DNA of 39,390 nt from Ichthyophthirius multifiliis (taxonomy: Eukaryota > Ciliophora > Oligohymenophorea > Hymenostomatida), in the NCBI RefSeq assembly GCF_000220395.1, contig NW_004086165.1:1-39390 (forward strand). The letters run 5' to 3'. A model generated the notes under the pieces. The model had not been told where the DNA came from. It did no database searches and saw only the letters and a list, made by a program, of their open reading frames with translations. Both the position numbers and the translations under genes were made by a program. Shown piece after piece: positions 1 through 11,760 of this stretch. Numbering within the stretch: position 1 is the stretch's first letter; every line of letters starts with the position of its first letter.

Positions 1-901
1 TTATATTAATATAACTACACTAAATTCATAATTATTTTTTATAGTTTTGTATACGTTTAATTTGTTTATTAAACTAATTAATTATATTAATTAAAAAGAG
101 TTTAATTAATTTTAAAATAAAAGGCATTTTTTTTATAAATAAATGAAAATTAAAATTATGATTTTTAATTAAATTATTTTCGGTGAAAAAAATTTGAAAA
201 TTTAATTTTAATTTTCTTTTGTGTTTTTCTTTTAAAAAATATTATTTTATGTTTATCTAAAAATTGTAGCTCTATAAATTTTCCATATATATTAAATATT
301 TATAAGCTAAAGTTTTTTTTAAAATAAATATAATTTGTGTTTGTATAAATTAGGCTAAAATATTCTTATTATTATTAATTTAAAGAAAAAAAAAATATAA
401 AATAAAACTATCTTTTAAATTATGTAAAGCCATTGCTTATAATAAATAAAATCATCTTTATTTTAATAATAATTTAGAAAAATAAAATATAATTTATAAT
501 AACAAATTATATCAAAAAGATAATCAGCAGAAGCTTAAAATGATAAATATTAACATTTGGCAGATTTATATAATTTATCTAAAAATTAAATTGAAATAAT
601 AAATTAAAGGTTTGATTATTATAATTAAAATAATTAAAAAGGTATGATTTAGTTTTATTAATTATTAGAAATATTAAAAAGTAAATAAAGAAATATATTA
701 TAATAATAAATTAATAAAAATATATATATAAAGTCCTTAATTTTACAATAAATAATAAATTAAAATAAAAAATATTTTAAATTTTAGAATAATAAAGTAT
801 TAATTAAATTACTCTAAATAACCTATACATAATTATTAGCAAATTGTAAATGTATGTTTATTAATAAAAATATGATAAAAAATTAGAGACATTTGATAAT
901 T
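1..901. other. AT-rich spacer, no gene seen
   Basis: This stretch is almost pure A/T with short homopolymers and frequent in-frame TGA in all frames. I found no reading frame with sensible residue content, no tRNA-like fold and no long repeat. It is best read as intergenic DNA. Confidence 0.6.
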
Positions 902-1243
902 ATGAAAGCAATTATTGTAAAGTAAAAAAATATTGTTTATATTAAAAACTAACAAATAGATATTCTTAGAAACTTTTTTAGTTAAAATGGATAAAAATCA
1001 AATAATTAAATATTAGAATATATTAGGAAAGAATTTGATTTAAAATTAAATGAAGATATTATAGAAGAATTATTCAGTTAAGATAATCTGGAATAAAATT
1101 AAAAAGTTAATAAATAACTGCATTAGCTACAAAACAACAATAAAAAATAACCAAATTAATCAATTGTTTAAGTAAAACAAAAATATTTATAAATAAATAT
1201 ATTTATTTTTTTATAATAGATTATTTGTTAATAAAAATTATGA
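902..1243 (+). CDS. Small protein with helix-turn-helix-like core (candidate)
   Basis: Reading TAA/TAG as Gln gives an ATG at 902 and a TGA stop at 1241-1243, about 113 residues or about 97 if an intron is removed. The core reads like a short helical DNA-binding repeat: ILRNFFSQNG, then ILEYIRKEFDLKLNEDIIEE. The spacing recalls the HTH_psq/CENP-B N-terminal type of domain; this is resemblance, not a firm assignment. Codon first positions are clearly richer in G/C than third positions, as expected of coding DNA here. A GTAAAA...AATAG segment at 1172-1219 (48 nt, phase 0) could be an intron; both the spliced and unspliced readings stay in frame to the same stop. The N-terminal residues before the core are poor and the true start may be later or in an upstream exon. 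No neighbour suggests a role. Confidence 0.42.
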
Positions 1244-1546
1244 ATTTGAAATAATATTATAAAATTAAATATTTGTTTAAAAATGTCAAAAACATATAGT
1301 CCTATATTAATTTTTCAGAAACTACAATTTATTTATATTTATTTAATTTTAATTTTTTTTAAAAAAATAAAACTCATATTAAAGAAATGGAGATATTTAT
1401 TTATATAAAACCATAATTTTTAAGTTCAGTTTAAATCTTAAGTGTTAGAAATTATGAATTTTTATTTATTTTTAAGTTATATTTTTTTTTCCTTTTTTTT
1501 CAAAATTATTTTACTGTCTAGATAATTATTATTATTAGAAAGTTAA

Positions 1547-1711
1547 TCAATTACATTATATTATGTTTTAAAAAAAGTTGAACTTATTTTACTATTCTTA
1601 TTCTTTCTTTTAAAGCTCTTTTTCAAAGCCTCTTTTAGCTAGAGAATATAATATGTTTTTCTTTTATAAATATTTTAAATTTCTTTTAAACAACTTTTTT
1701 TTTTAATTTTT
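1547..1711 (-). CDS. Possible 3' exon of a small lysine-rich protein
   Basis: On the minus strand a basic reading frame of 54 codons ends at TGA 1549-1547. It contains a run of sense such as YLQKKNILYSLAKRGFEKEL. Immediately upstream lies a good intron candidate at 1749-1712: it starts GTAAGTAT, ends CCTAAG, is 38 nt long and joins in phase 0 to an open frame. No ATG is found in that upstream frame, so the first exon is not resolved. Third codon positions are not clearly AT-biased, which weakens the call. The product is not recognised. Confidence 0.3.
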
Positions 1712-1749
1712 CTTAGGTTTTATTTAATGAGAATTAAATATATACTTAC

Positions 1750-2447
1750 TTTAAAAAAAAAATCTTAACTATGATGTTTTAGATTATATTTTGTTTCTAT
1801 TTAAAATAATATGTTATTTTAATATATATATATTTAATTAGTACTTTATAATTAACTTAATATATTTTTATATTCATAGCTTATTAATTTACAAATATGC
1901 TTAAAATATGTTTTTATGCTATTATAAAGTTATTTTATTTGCCTTTTTTAATGATTTTGCAAAAAACTCAGTTAACTTTCATTATAACTTTTAGTTGTTA
2001 AGTTTTTATTATTATTTATGAAATCATTGAAAAATTAAATTTGGTTTATTTATTATGATGTATAATATGGCTTAGTTATTTAAAATGTATATATTATTTT
2101 AAAGATTTTATGTCTTCCTATTTTTTTTTATTTTGATTATAAAATATTTTATTATTATTATTTAATGAAATAATAATTGAAAGAATAATTAATTTATTTA
2201 TTATATTTATATTTATATTAATATTAAATTATAATAAAAATATATTTTATTTCTTTTATATAAAGAAGCTATTTAAAATATTAATTAAATTATCAAACAT
2301 TTTTAAATAAATTATAATATAACTTCTATATATAATTTAAAAAAAGAATACAAAAAATAAGAAAAATAAAAATTAATTACATTTTTAAAAAACTTAAATA
2401 AATTAAAACAATAATATAAATATCTTAAAAAAAGAAAAAGTATATTA
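1750..2447. other. AT-rich spacer upstream of DNAAF1 gene
   Basis: This stretch is nearly all A/T. Open frames exist on the minus strand but lack start codons and have low-complexity content. The last 100 bases are A-rich, as is usual just upstream of genes in this window. Confidence 0.5.
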
Positions 2448-3476
2448 ATGTCACATTTTGATTATAAAGTATTAACAAAAGAATACCTTTCAAATTTAAT
2501 AAAAGAAGATAAAAGATTATATTACTCAATCCCAGAATTAAATGATAAATTATATTTGCATTATAAAGGATTCGAAAAAATTTAAAATCTAGAAGATTTT
2601 GCATGTTTAAAAGTATTATATTTTGAAGGAAACAGTTGTAAAAAAATAACAGGATTAGAAAATTTAAAAAATTTGAATAGTCTATATTTATAAGAAAATT
2701 TAATTTCTAAAATAGAGAATTTGGAAAATCAAGCAAATTTAGTAAATTTGAATTTAGCCGAAAACAATATCGAAAAAATTGAGAATTTACAAAATTTAAC
2801 CAAATTAAATTCTTTGTCTTTAAAAAGAAACAAATTGGGTGTTTAAGGAGATACGGTGACATCTCTAAAAGGACTTTTATAAATTCCATACTTAAAAATA
2901 TTAGATATAAGTGAAAATATGTTAAACGATGATAATTTTTTACATGAAATTCTTTAAAAAATGGAAAATTTAAATGTTTTGTATTTATAAGGAAACCCTT
3001 TATGCAGAAAAATGCAAAATTATAGAAAATAATTGATTTATAAATTACCAAAACTCAAATATCTAGATGATAAACCTGTTTTTATCAATGAAAGATTACT
3101 TGCAGAAGCTTTTTTTAAAGGAGGAATTTAAGCAGAAAAAGAATTAAGAATAAACTTAAAAAAACAAGAAGATGAAGAAAATTTAAAAAAGCATTTTGCT
3201 TTTTCAGAAATGCTATAAAGATTTAAATAGGAAGGATTTTTTGAAAGAAATAATATTTAGGAAAATAATATTTTGATAAATGAAATTTCAGAACAAAGTA
3301 ATTAATCGTTTAGTAGTGGCAATTAAAATGAACTTTAAACTTATAATAGTGACAGTAATAGAATTAGAAAAAATTCAGAAGGTAGTTGCAGTTAAGATAG
3401 TGTTAGAGTAGAAAATGTTATTTAAGAATCTTTAGAATAAGTTTAAGATAATAATTATTTAGATGAATTAGAATGA
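2448..3476 (+). CDS. DNAAF1: Dynein axonemal assembly factor 1 (LRRC50/ODA7-like)
   Basis: This is a single uninterrupted frame of 342 residues from ATG 2448 to TGA 3474. It opens with TKEYLSNLIKED, matching the conserved start of DNAAF1 proteins. Next come six or so leucine-rich repeats (roughly residues 35-200), including LYLHYKGFEKIQNLED and IENLQNLTKLNSLSL. The LRR cap follows as YLDDKPVFINERLLAEAF near residue 205, then GGIQAEKELR, the hallmark junction of this family. The remaining 120 residues are acidic and Ser/Asn/Gln-rich. The family acts in the cytoplasm with chaperones to preassemble outer and inner dynein arms, so this gene implies a motile-ciliated cell. The length is shorter than the human protein because the disordered tail is short. 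There are no introns and no frame breaks, and TAA/TAG occur freely as Gln. The assignment is firm. Confidence 0.95.
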
Positions 3477-4416
3477 AAAATAATATATATATAAATATTT
3501 TTTAATAATAATATTTGTTTTTTAAACTTATTAAAAGTAGTATTATATTATTTTTTTAATTAAAATTTATTTAATATATATAAATATGCGCATATCATTT
3601 TATTTTTTTAATATGTTTATTAAAGAGATTCATATATTTATAAAAAAAAATATTTTAAGAAGATTTAAAATTATATTTTTATTTTTTTGGATAAGACCGT
3701 TGATTATTTTTATTTGTTAGTTTTTTTGAATGATTTTACTAGTATAATTTTTATTTTAAAAATAATACATTATCAAAAATTAAATCTTTTATTATCCATT
3801 AAATTTTTTTATAAACATAAATTTATAATTGTTATGTTAAATATTATAAATTATATTTATAAAAATGGATTATCAAAATAATATTAATAATTTAATTTAA
3901 AATATATTTTTAAAAACAGGAATTCTTTATTTAAAAAAAATTATTATTTTAAAACGATATAGTAATAAATTTTTTATACATAATTTAAAGAGCATTAAAA
4001 AAAAAATATTTAAAAAAAAATAAATATAATAATTATATAATTATATTATTAGTATAATAAAATTATAAATTTTATAAAAAAAAAAAAATATGAATAAAAT
4101 AATATTTAAAGTAAATAATGTTTTATTAAAAAAATATAATTAAAAAAAATTAAAAATATATATATTTATTTAAAAATTAAAATATTTAATATGAAATTTA
4201 TATATATATTAGTTTATTTTTTTATTTTCATATTACTTTACTAATATAATATTTTTCTTAATATATTTTTTAATTTTTTATTTTTAATTATTAAATATTA
4301 TTCATTTATTTTCATTAAATGATAAAAATAATTACTATTTCTTTGCTTCTACTTTTTAAAATTAACCTGGCATATTATATGTGCTTAGTAATTATTATAT
4401 TTATGGCGAAATATAT
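3477..4416. other. AT-rich spacer between convergent genes
   Basis: The spacer lies between the ends of the plus-strand DNAAF1 gene and the minus-strand SAPS gene. A 64-codon open frame at 3687-3881 has Phe/Ile/Leu-only content and no codon bias, so I treat it as chance. Poly-A tracts are abundant near 4010-4150. Confidence 0.5.
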
Positions 4417-5063
4417 TCAGGCTATACATTTTTATTATCTATAATAAATATATTATTATAAAATAAATAATATTTTTTAAAATGTTTTTTCATTATTTGA
4501 ATTACTTAAATTTTATTAGCAAAAGCTTAGAGATTAACTTAAAATGTGGTTCTCTTTTTAATTAATTACTTCTCCTCCAAATATATTAGCTTTCTATATT
4601 TAAAATCTAGAGGGAGAAGGTTAAATAACAATTTGTTTATCTTATTTTGTTTAATGAAATAATCCTGCATTTTAAATAGGTAATGTAGAAGGTTAAAGTT
4701 ATGGAGATAAATTGATTAATTAAGATATAGGCTGATGTGATAAAGCTCCATATTAAGGCGATTTATGTGCCTAGCTAGGAGATAATTATAGTGTTTATTA
4801 TTATTAGGGTGGTAGCATTAAAGATATTTATTAGGATTGTTATTATTATTATAGAGGTTAAGGTGATAAAATAATAGGTTAGTGTTTAACAGGTTAAGGT
4901 GAGTTCTAAAATATTTTTTATTTTTTAATAGTTTAATTAGAAGAACTATTCTAGGGGGAAGATTTCATAACATAATGTTTATTTTATGTAAGAGAATATA
5001 CTTATTTATTCTAAACTTGTAAATGATTATTATTATTATTAATATTAAAATTATTTTAATTAC

Positions 5064-5109
<46 letters not shown>

Positions 5110-7648
5110 TTATTCTTAATTTTCTTATTAATTTTCAATATTTTAAAAAGGAATATGTTCAGGAATAGGAGATTTTTTTCTTGAAATTTAACTTGCTAAA
5201 TAATCATAAGGATTTTCTTACTCGTCAATTTTATAAGATAATTTTTTTGAAGATGTACGTTAAAATGATAATTTTCTTTCTCTGTTTCGTTAAGGAGAAT
5301 CATCTTTTTTCGCTTATATATTTAGCACATTTATTTTGAATTAATCTATGTTTATTTCTTATTCTTATTAATTTTCTTTTTTAACTTTTTCTTTTGTTAT
5401 TTATTAATTTTCTTATTATATTATTTGTTAGAATTTGTCTATTTATTCATGTAAATTTTTTTATTCTTGTATTGATTTTTAATATAATTAAGAGAATTAT
5501 GTTTAGTAGTGTAAAAGAATTAATTCCTTCTGTTTTTTTCTTTTAAGATTATGTTCTTAGAGTAATTTTTGTTGCTATATTTTTAATTTTTATATTTTTT
5601 CAGAATTTTTTTCTATGACTTTTAATTCAAATTAATATTATTTAATTAATGCTTTTTCTGTTTATTCACTTTCATTATCAAATTCTTCTATTTCATTTTC
5701 CTAGTCAATTTCCAATTTATATTTTAATTCTTTGAAGAGCTCATCGTTTGTTTCTTGTTGATTTTTTATATTTTAAATTAGTTGGTATATTTAATTTTCT
5801 TAAAATAATACTATGCTGATTAATTCGAGTATTCTTTATTTATTATTTATTAATTTTGAATTATAATCTTATTAAAGTTTCTCATTTTCAGTTTAAGCTA
5901 AGGATAATTCTTCATTTTTTTATTAATAAATTTAGTCTTTTTATTACAAAAGTAATTATTCATAATTTGAAGATTAAATTTTATTGTTTTTTATCTTTTC
6001 ATCGAAATATTTTCTCAAAGCTATTTATTTTTGAAAATTAGGCGTGTTTTTCATTTTTTCAGCTATTTATTATCTTACATAATCATTATAAAGTCCCATT
6101 TTGTCTTCCTTTAGTTATTTATCTGAACTTTAATCTATTCCATTCAACCAATTGCAAAAGTTAGCCAAATTTCGGCTTTATTTTTCCTTTTCCATTTCTA
6201 TTTTTTCATAAAAAGAATCCCATGTTTCATTTATAATTATATTTTTTTCTGTAAAAAAATTCTATAAAGTATCAGAAATATCAATGATGTAACCCAAATA
6301 AGGTTTTGTGTCTTTTCTATTTTATTCTGAGTTAAAAAAATTATAAATATTCGAAGTTTATTAGATTATTTTTTCTTATATTTTTAATTGGAAAACTAAA
6401 TAATTTTAATAATCTACCATTTTTTTTTCAAAAATCCATAAGAAGATATTCTTTACTTTTAAGTGTAAAATATTGTTATTTTAATGTTTAAAAAACAATT
6501 AAAATATTATTTCCAGTATCCCGCATTTCAAAATGCTTTCTTTTATAATTGGAAAGTCAATTTTTAAAGTATTTCCAATAATTTCGATGATTTAAAGCTT
6601 TTTGAATCCAAGCAAGTTTCTTCTATTTGAATTTTCCATATATAACTCATTCTTTAGTATATCAATATTTTATACAAATTAAACAATAAAAGGCATTTCT
6701 TAGTACTGTTTAATCATTTCAAGGTAATAATCTTCTTATTTAGAATGTCCTTCAGTAAAATTAAGAATATTCTACACATAATATTAAGAAATAGAGTTGA
6801 GAATTTTCGCACAAACACTTGATTGAATTAAAGATTTAAAAAAAATTAAACTGCAGATTCTGTACATAAATTTTGCATCATTTCTCTTCCATCTAAAAGA
6901 AAACTATATTTGGAAATTATTTCAGCGAAAATTTATGATAAGTGATTGTGTTATGTATTATCATATGTTGAATATTTTTATATAAAATTTTCGATTATTT
7001 TTGCTTTTTTTTATGTAAATCTACTTAAAAATTCATATAAATCGTCATTTAATTTGTTTTCTTCTATTATAAGAATAGTTTGCAAAATTTCAACTATTTT
7101 TTTGTTTTTTTAAATATATAATATTTTTTTGTTTTACATATAGATTAATTGCTTATATATTTTATTAAAGCTTATAATACATAGTCATTATTATATATAT
7201 AATTAAATACTATTTTAGGATGCATGTCAATTAGATCTAACAGTATTTTAGACCAATATCCAGCAAGTACTTCATTTATTTCTTTTTTTTCGGTTTTTAG
7301 TATTTAAAAAAAAAGTTCCATTAAAGCTTCCTATTAAAATAAAGGCTCAGTTATGTAAAATACTTTTGTACTAAATATTTCGAACGATACTAAAGGAAAT
7401 TCATATCCACGATCTATATCGTTAGGATCTTCTGGTTCTATTGTTATGTATTCAATTAATTTGGAAATTGCTACAGATTAGTGTTTTTTGAAAAACTAAA
7501 CTAAAAGTTGATTTTAAGATTTGATTTAGATTAATAATTACTCTTAGTTCTATAATAAGATTTATAAGGTTTAAAGTGGATCAGAATTCTTTTGATAATG
7601 CTGATTTAATATATTTTGAATTACTAGCTATTTAGATTAAAGACTCAT
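4417..7648 (-). CDS. SAPS-domain protein (PP6/Sit4 phosphatase-associated) with coiled coil and Gln-rich tail
   Basis: The start is ATG 7648-7646 and the stop TGA 4419-4417, about 1,060 residues. Residues about 55-500 match the SAPS domain: LIEYITIEPEDPND, GYEFPLVSFEIF, LAGYWSKILLDLIDMHP, FLLDGREMMQNL and YSFVL-type helical repeats ending near NRRNLLGFKKL. SAPS proteins are regulatory subunits of PP6/Sit4-type phosphatases. Residues about 600-850 form a Gln/Lys/Glu coiled coil. The tail carries an Asn run encoded by ATT repeats and many SPQ/SPS motifs. One intron is clear at 7137-7094 (44 nt, GTAAAACA...AAATAG). The frame slips by one base at an A-run, plus-strand 6838-6845; one extra base restores the conserved text on both sides, so I infer a sequence error. 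The plus strand over 4192-5026 also has a plausible-looking frame but it contains in-frame TGAs and is the shadow of this tail. The exact C-terminus could be extended by an unseen intron. Confidence 0.88.
5064..5110. repeat. (ATT)n microsatellite coding for poly-Asn
   Basis: About 15 tandem ATT units. Read on the minus strand in the frame of the SAPS gene they are AAT codons, giving an Asn run, with a shorter second block at 5027-5045. The repeat is in frame with the flanking tail. Confidence 0.9.
7094..7137 (-). other. 44-nt spliceosomal intron in SAPS gene
   Basis: The segment starts GTAAAACA and ends AAATAG. Removing it joins two halves of the SAPS domain in frame, between NQSI and FEILQTIL. 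Confidence 0.85.
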
Positions 7649-8454
7649 ATTGTTTTTTTTCTAATTTTATTTTTTTTGTTATATTTTATTAGTCTAATAT
7701 TGTATTTTTTTTTAAAAATGAAAAAAAAAATATAAATTTAAAAATTATTTTTTATTATAGAAGTTCTAATTGATTTATTTTTTATTATAATCTATATTTT
7801 AGGAAATTTTAATTATTTAATTATTTAATTATTTATATATTTTTAGTATTTATTTTTGATATTAATTTATATTATTTATTAAACCAAAAATAAATTTAAA
7901 TTATTTATAATTATAAATTAAAATTAAATATTTTTTTTATAAATCTAATATGAATATTTTTAACTTATAATTTTATTTATAAAATAAATATTTTTAAATA
8001 TTCACTAAATCTAAATTATTTATTAATTTTTTTAACATATTTTAATATATCAAATTACTATATTTTTTTATTTATCTAATTATGTTTAAAATTCAAAATG
8101 AAAAATAAAATTTTGGGATTTTAATTTTAAAAATTTTCGTCATACTCATAAAATAATTTTTTCGATATCGCTTTTAAAATATTCTATTTGTATTTTACGC
8201 ATTATTTAATTTTTATTTTATTTTTATTATAAACAATAATTTATAATTTATTTTTTATATGTAATCATACTTAATTTTAATTAAAAAATAAACTATAATT
8301 AAAATAATAAAATCAAGATATAAATACATTATATATATATTTTAATAATATTTAATTTTTATTTTATTAATAATAAAAAACATAAAATAATAAACTAAGT
8401 TAAATAATATTATATATAATATAATAACAAAAAATTTAAATGAATTAAAAAATT
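7649..8454. other. Divergent spacer between SAPS and thioredoxin-like genes
   Basis: The two flanking genes are transcribed away from this spacer, so it should hold both promoters. A short patch around 8125-8210 is less AT-rich than the rest (it holds TTTTCGTCATACTC and TTCGATATCGC) and has no coherent frame. I see no defined motif. Confidence 0.5.
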
Positions 8455-9195
8455 ATGTAAATAATACTATTAATATTTATATTAAAGCAGATATCAGCTC
8501 ATTCATACAAAGAAAGTATTTATGTAAAAGAATTGGAATAATCAAATTTAGCAGAAGAAACAGGAATAGGAACATAAAGATTAAACTAGAATATATTAAT
8601 ATAATTTTACGCAGGATGGTGTCCACATTGTCAAGCATTTTAATAAGAATATGAAAAACTTGCATAAAATAATAAAAATAATAAAAACTTAAAAATAGTT
8701 GCGATACACTGTCCTGATAACGTTGAGTTGTGTAAATTATTGGAAGTTAAATAATATCCTACAGTAATTTATTTCAGTTAAAGGTTTAATTAAAAATGCG
8801 TATTCAAAGATAAAAGAGAAGTCAAAGTTATTTAATAATTCATTTAAGATGATTGTGTAAACGCAGAAAGGTAAGATATTCCTTATTAGGTTGAAGAATA
8901 AACTTAACCTAATTAAGAATAAATATTAAATGAAGAAAACTAAGATAAAAATAAAAAAATAAAAAAACAAGTTGTTAATTTTAAAGAGAAATATGAAAAT
9001 AAAATTATTGGATTCAAAAACTTTTTAAGGAAATTAGGACCTGTTATTATTGTTATTTTAGTCGGAATTATTGTTCTTCTTATTTTAAATTTTTGTAATA
9101 TTTTATTTAATCGTAATAATCATAATGATGAAATTTATGATAGAAAAATCCTTAAAAATGTATAAGAAAAAGAAGAAAAAAGTTTAAGTGTTTGA
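8455..9195 (+). CDS. Membrane-anchored thioredoxin/PDI-like protein, CPHC active site
   Basis: One uninterrupted frame of 246 residues runs from ATG 8455 to TGA 9193. Residues 1-15 (MQIILLIFILKQISA) form a signal peptide. A single thioredoxin fold follows: the active site FYAGWCPHC places cysteines at 56 and 59, and the cis-Pro loop is QYPTVIYF with Pro 102. After an acidic/Gln linker a hydrophobic segment at about residues 195-218 (starting GPVIIVIL) is a transmembrane helix, leaving a short basic cytosolic tail. The layout, lumenal thioredoxin domain plus one membrane helix, is that of TMX- or QSOX-like oxidoreductases of the secretory pathway; substrates cannot be read from sequence. CPHC rather than CGHC is seen in some secretory oxidoreductases. 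It has no intron and no frame slip. Confidence 0.9.
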
Positions 9196-10299
9196 ATATT
9201 TTTATTTGATTTTTTTAACAAAAGTCACATAAAAATAATACTATTTGTTTTTATGTTATTTTATTATTAAAATATTAAAAAAAATTAATTTTTTTTTTAA
9301 ATTTAACTTTAAATTAAAATTTATGTTATTCGATTTTATGAATATATTTAATTATACATATAATGTTTTATTATAAAATTTTTTTCAACTTATAAAAATA
9401 AAAAACTCTTCAAAAATAAAGCAGCCAAGCATATATCAATTATAAAGGCTACTAAATATATTTTTTTGTTATTTAAGGTTTTTGATGGTTTTTTAACACT
9501 TTTCAAACAATAGCTTTATTAGAGTTTATGTATTAGTTTATAAATTTAGAGTAATTAAGGATTGAATTTGAATTTCATTATTTTTTTAGGCATATGAATT
9601 ATCAATATTTTATTTTTAAATTTTATCTCATTTATTATTTTTTTAATATAAATAATTATATTACTATATTAACAGAAAATTATTTCTTTCAAAAAAATAC
9701 GATTTTTTATTTTTTTGAAATAAGAGATTTTAGATGAAAAAAAAATTCAAAATGGCGTATTTTTCAATAATTCCAAATTTTCCATTTAAATTTTCAATTT
9801 GTTTTTTTTTGTTAATATTATAAAAGTAAATTAGATGAATATCTCTCAATTTTCATTTTTTTTTGTCTTTTTTTTAAGATTGAAAGAATTGATTCTTAGT
9901 GATTTTTATGTTAATATAAAAATTATTAATAAGCATTTAAATAATTGTTAAAATAGAACATTATAATTAGTAGTGTATTGATGGCATTCATAAGCTTTAT
10001 TATTTTTATTATTAAAAATAAATTACTAAATAAAAAATTTGTAATAATATATAAATGTAAATTAAAAAATTAATAATTTATATAAAAAATATTTATTTTT
10101 AAAAATATTCTGAATAGCTTTTTTTAAAAAAAATAAAAACTTAAATCAAATAATATATAAAAAAAAAATTAATATGTAAAAAATAAATACTGAAAATACA
10201 ATAAAATTTCAATATTATTAAATAATTTTATTATATTATATCTAATCATAATATTTTGAACGAATTAATAATTAAATTAAATATTTTTAATTTTAAAAT
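9196..10299. other. AT-rich spacer, no gene seen
   Basis: The sequence is mostly A/T runs. A slightly GC-richer patch near 9420-9560 has no consistent codon pattern on either strand and no tRNA-like arms. The T-rich tract at 10300-10345 marks its right edge. Confidence 0.5.
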
Positions 10300-11760
10300 T
10301 CTTTTTTTCTTTCTTTTTTTTTTCTTTTTTTTTTCTTTTTTTTTATTTTCTTGTGAAATTTGATTATATTGAATAATAATAATACTTTATTTAGCAATAA
10401 CTACATATCACTATAATTTTTTAAAAACCCAATTTACGGATTATTTTTTTAAAAAGTTCTCAAACCAAGTTGTTTGAATCATCTCTATTTTTAATCAATT
10501 CAGATGGCCATAATTTGATTTTAGATAAGATAAGATAAGATATATGGTATTTATTTTAAAAAAATAAAATATAAAATTTAGAATTAGATTAATATTGAAC
10601 AAAAAAATTGGACTGGGTAACATTTATCCACTAAAATTAATTATTATTTTTTCAAAAGTTTACAAAATACCAAAAGTTAAATTCCTCAAAATATTATTTA
10701 GTTTTTTGCATTTTATCGTGTAATCAATCTACAAAATTTATTTAAGTATAAATAAAGAAATTCAAAAAAATAATAATTTAAATTATAGCCATTAAAGTTC
10801 TTAAAATATAAACTAGCTTCCCAAATTAATTCTTAATTAAAGATGCTTCGAAACATTTTCTACTTGATTTAGCGTCCTAATTAAAGTTCATCTTATTATT
10901 TTCTATTTTTGTTAATTTAATAATAATGCATAAATGTATATAAAATATTACTTTATATCATTTATTATAGAAAATTTAAGTAATAATAATACATTTTAAC
11001 AAACTAATTTTTATTTTTATTAATTATTTGATAGATTTTACTAAATAAGTCCATTTCTAATATTCTTACCATTACAATGGTTGATTAATCATTATTAAAA
11101 CTATGTATACGTAAAGAAATTTTTTTATTAGATAAATAACCATTTTTACTCATTTAATTTTACATAAATAAATTAGCTTTAATAGTCTTTTTTTCAATAA
11201 AAATTGTTTTATATAACTTTAATATGTTTTCCAGATATTAATATTCTTTTTTTTTTATTATTTCACTAAATATCTTATAAGTATAAATAGCATATAATGT
11301 ATACACATAAAAAATACTAAATATAATATTTATTTCTTTTTTATGTTTTTTCTGAATATTCAAAAAAATAAAGCCAAAATACAAGCCTTAAACCCTATTA
11401 GCATTTACTTATCTCAAAAAATTTTTAATAACAAATTTTTTGGAATAATAATATAAATACTAAGCTTTATACTTGCTTCTCGCATTTTATTCGTTTTAGA
11501 TTCGTATTTTTTTCTAAATATATTTATACTCATATAAAAGCATTTTGCAACAAATTTTAATTATATTTATCTTTTTATAATTTTATATATATTCATTTAA
11601 ATGCATATTTATTTTTTAATATATGAATCTCCTTTAAAAATTATTTTATTATTTTTGAAACTTAAGTTAGTTTATAAAAATAATTTTTTGGTATATTCCA
11701 GAATTTATAAATTAAAATCAAACAAACATTATTTTTAAATAAAAAATCTTCTTTATATAA
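10300..11760 (-). pseudogene. Interrupted reading frame, possible decayed or mis-sequenced gene
   Basis: On the minus strand a long frame runs from about 11720 to 10893 without TGA. It has sense-like stretches such as IQKKIRIQNEQNARSKYKAQ and ILEMDLFSKIYQIINKNKN. It can be continued after one homopolymer slip (MNFNQDAKSSRKCFEA, then KIKLWPSELIKNRDD). The continuation contains about three in-frame TGA codons, and another lies upstream near 11720; several sit where Trp would fit. In the right half, G/C is spread evenly over the three codon positions, unlike real genes here, and the plus strand is nearly as open. I do not recognise a family. It may be a gene relic, a gene with several sequence errors, or non-coding DNA. 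Confidence 0.3.

Noticed and set aside
2707-3051. Minus-strand open frame opposite DNAAF1
   Set aside because: Antisense shadow of the leucine-rich repeats.
3687-3881. 64-codon open frame on the plus strand
   Set aside because: Hydrophobic low-complexity content, no codon-position bias and no context; chance in AT-rich spacer.
4192-5026. Plus-strand secreted-protein-like frame with two in-frame TGA codons apparently read as Trp
   Set aside because: The minus strand is the true coding strand: the SAPS gene tail stays open across it with SPQ and Gln-rich text, and the plus frame is its mirror.
10300-11760. Mitochondrial DNA insertion as explanation for TGA at Trp-like sites
   Set aside because: TAA and TAG also appear as sense in the same text, which ciliate mitochondria do not allow.
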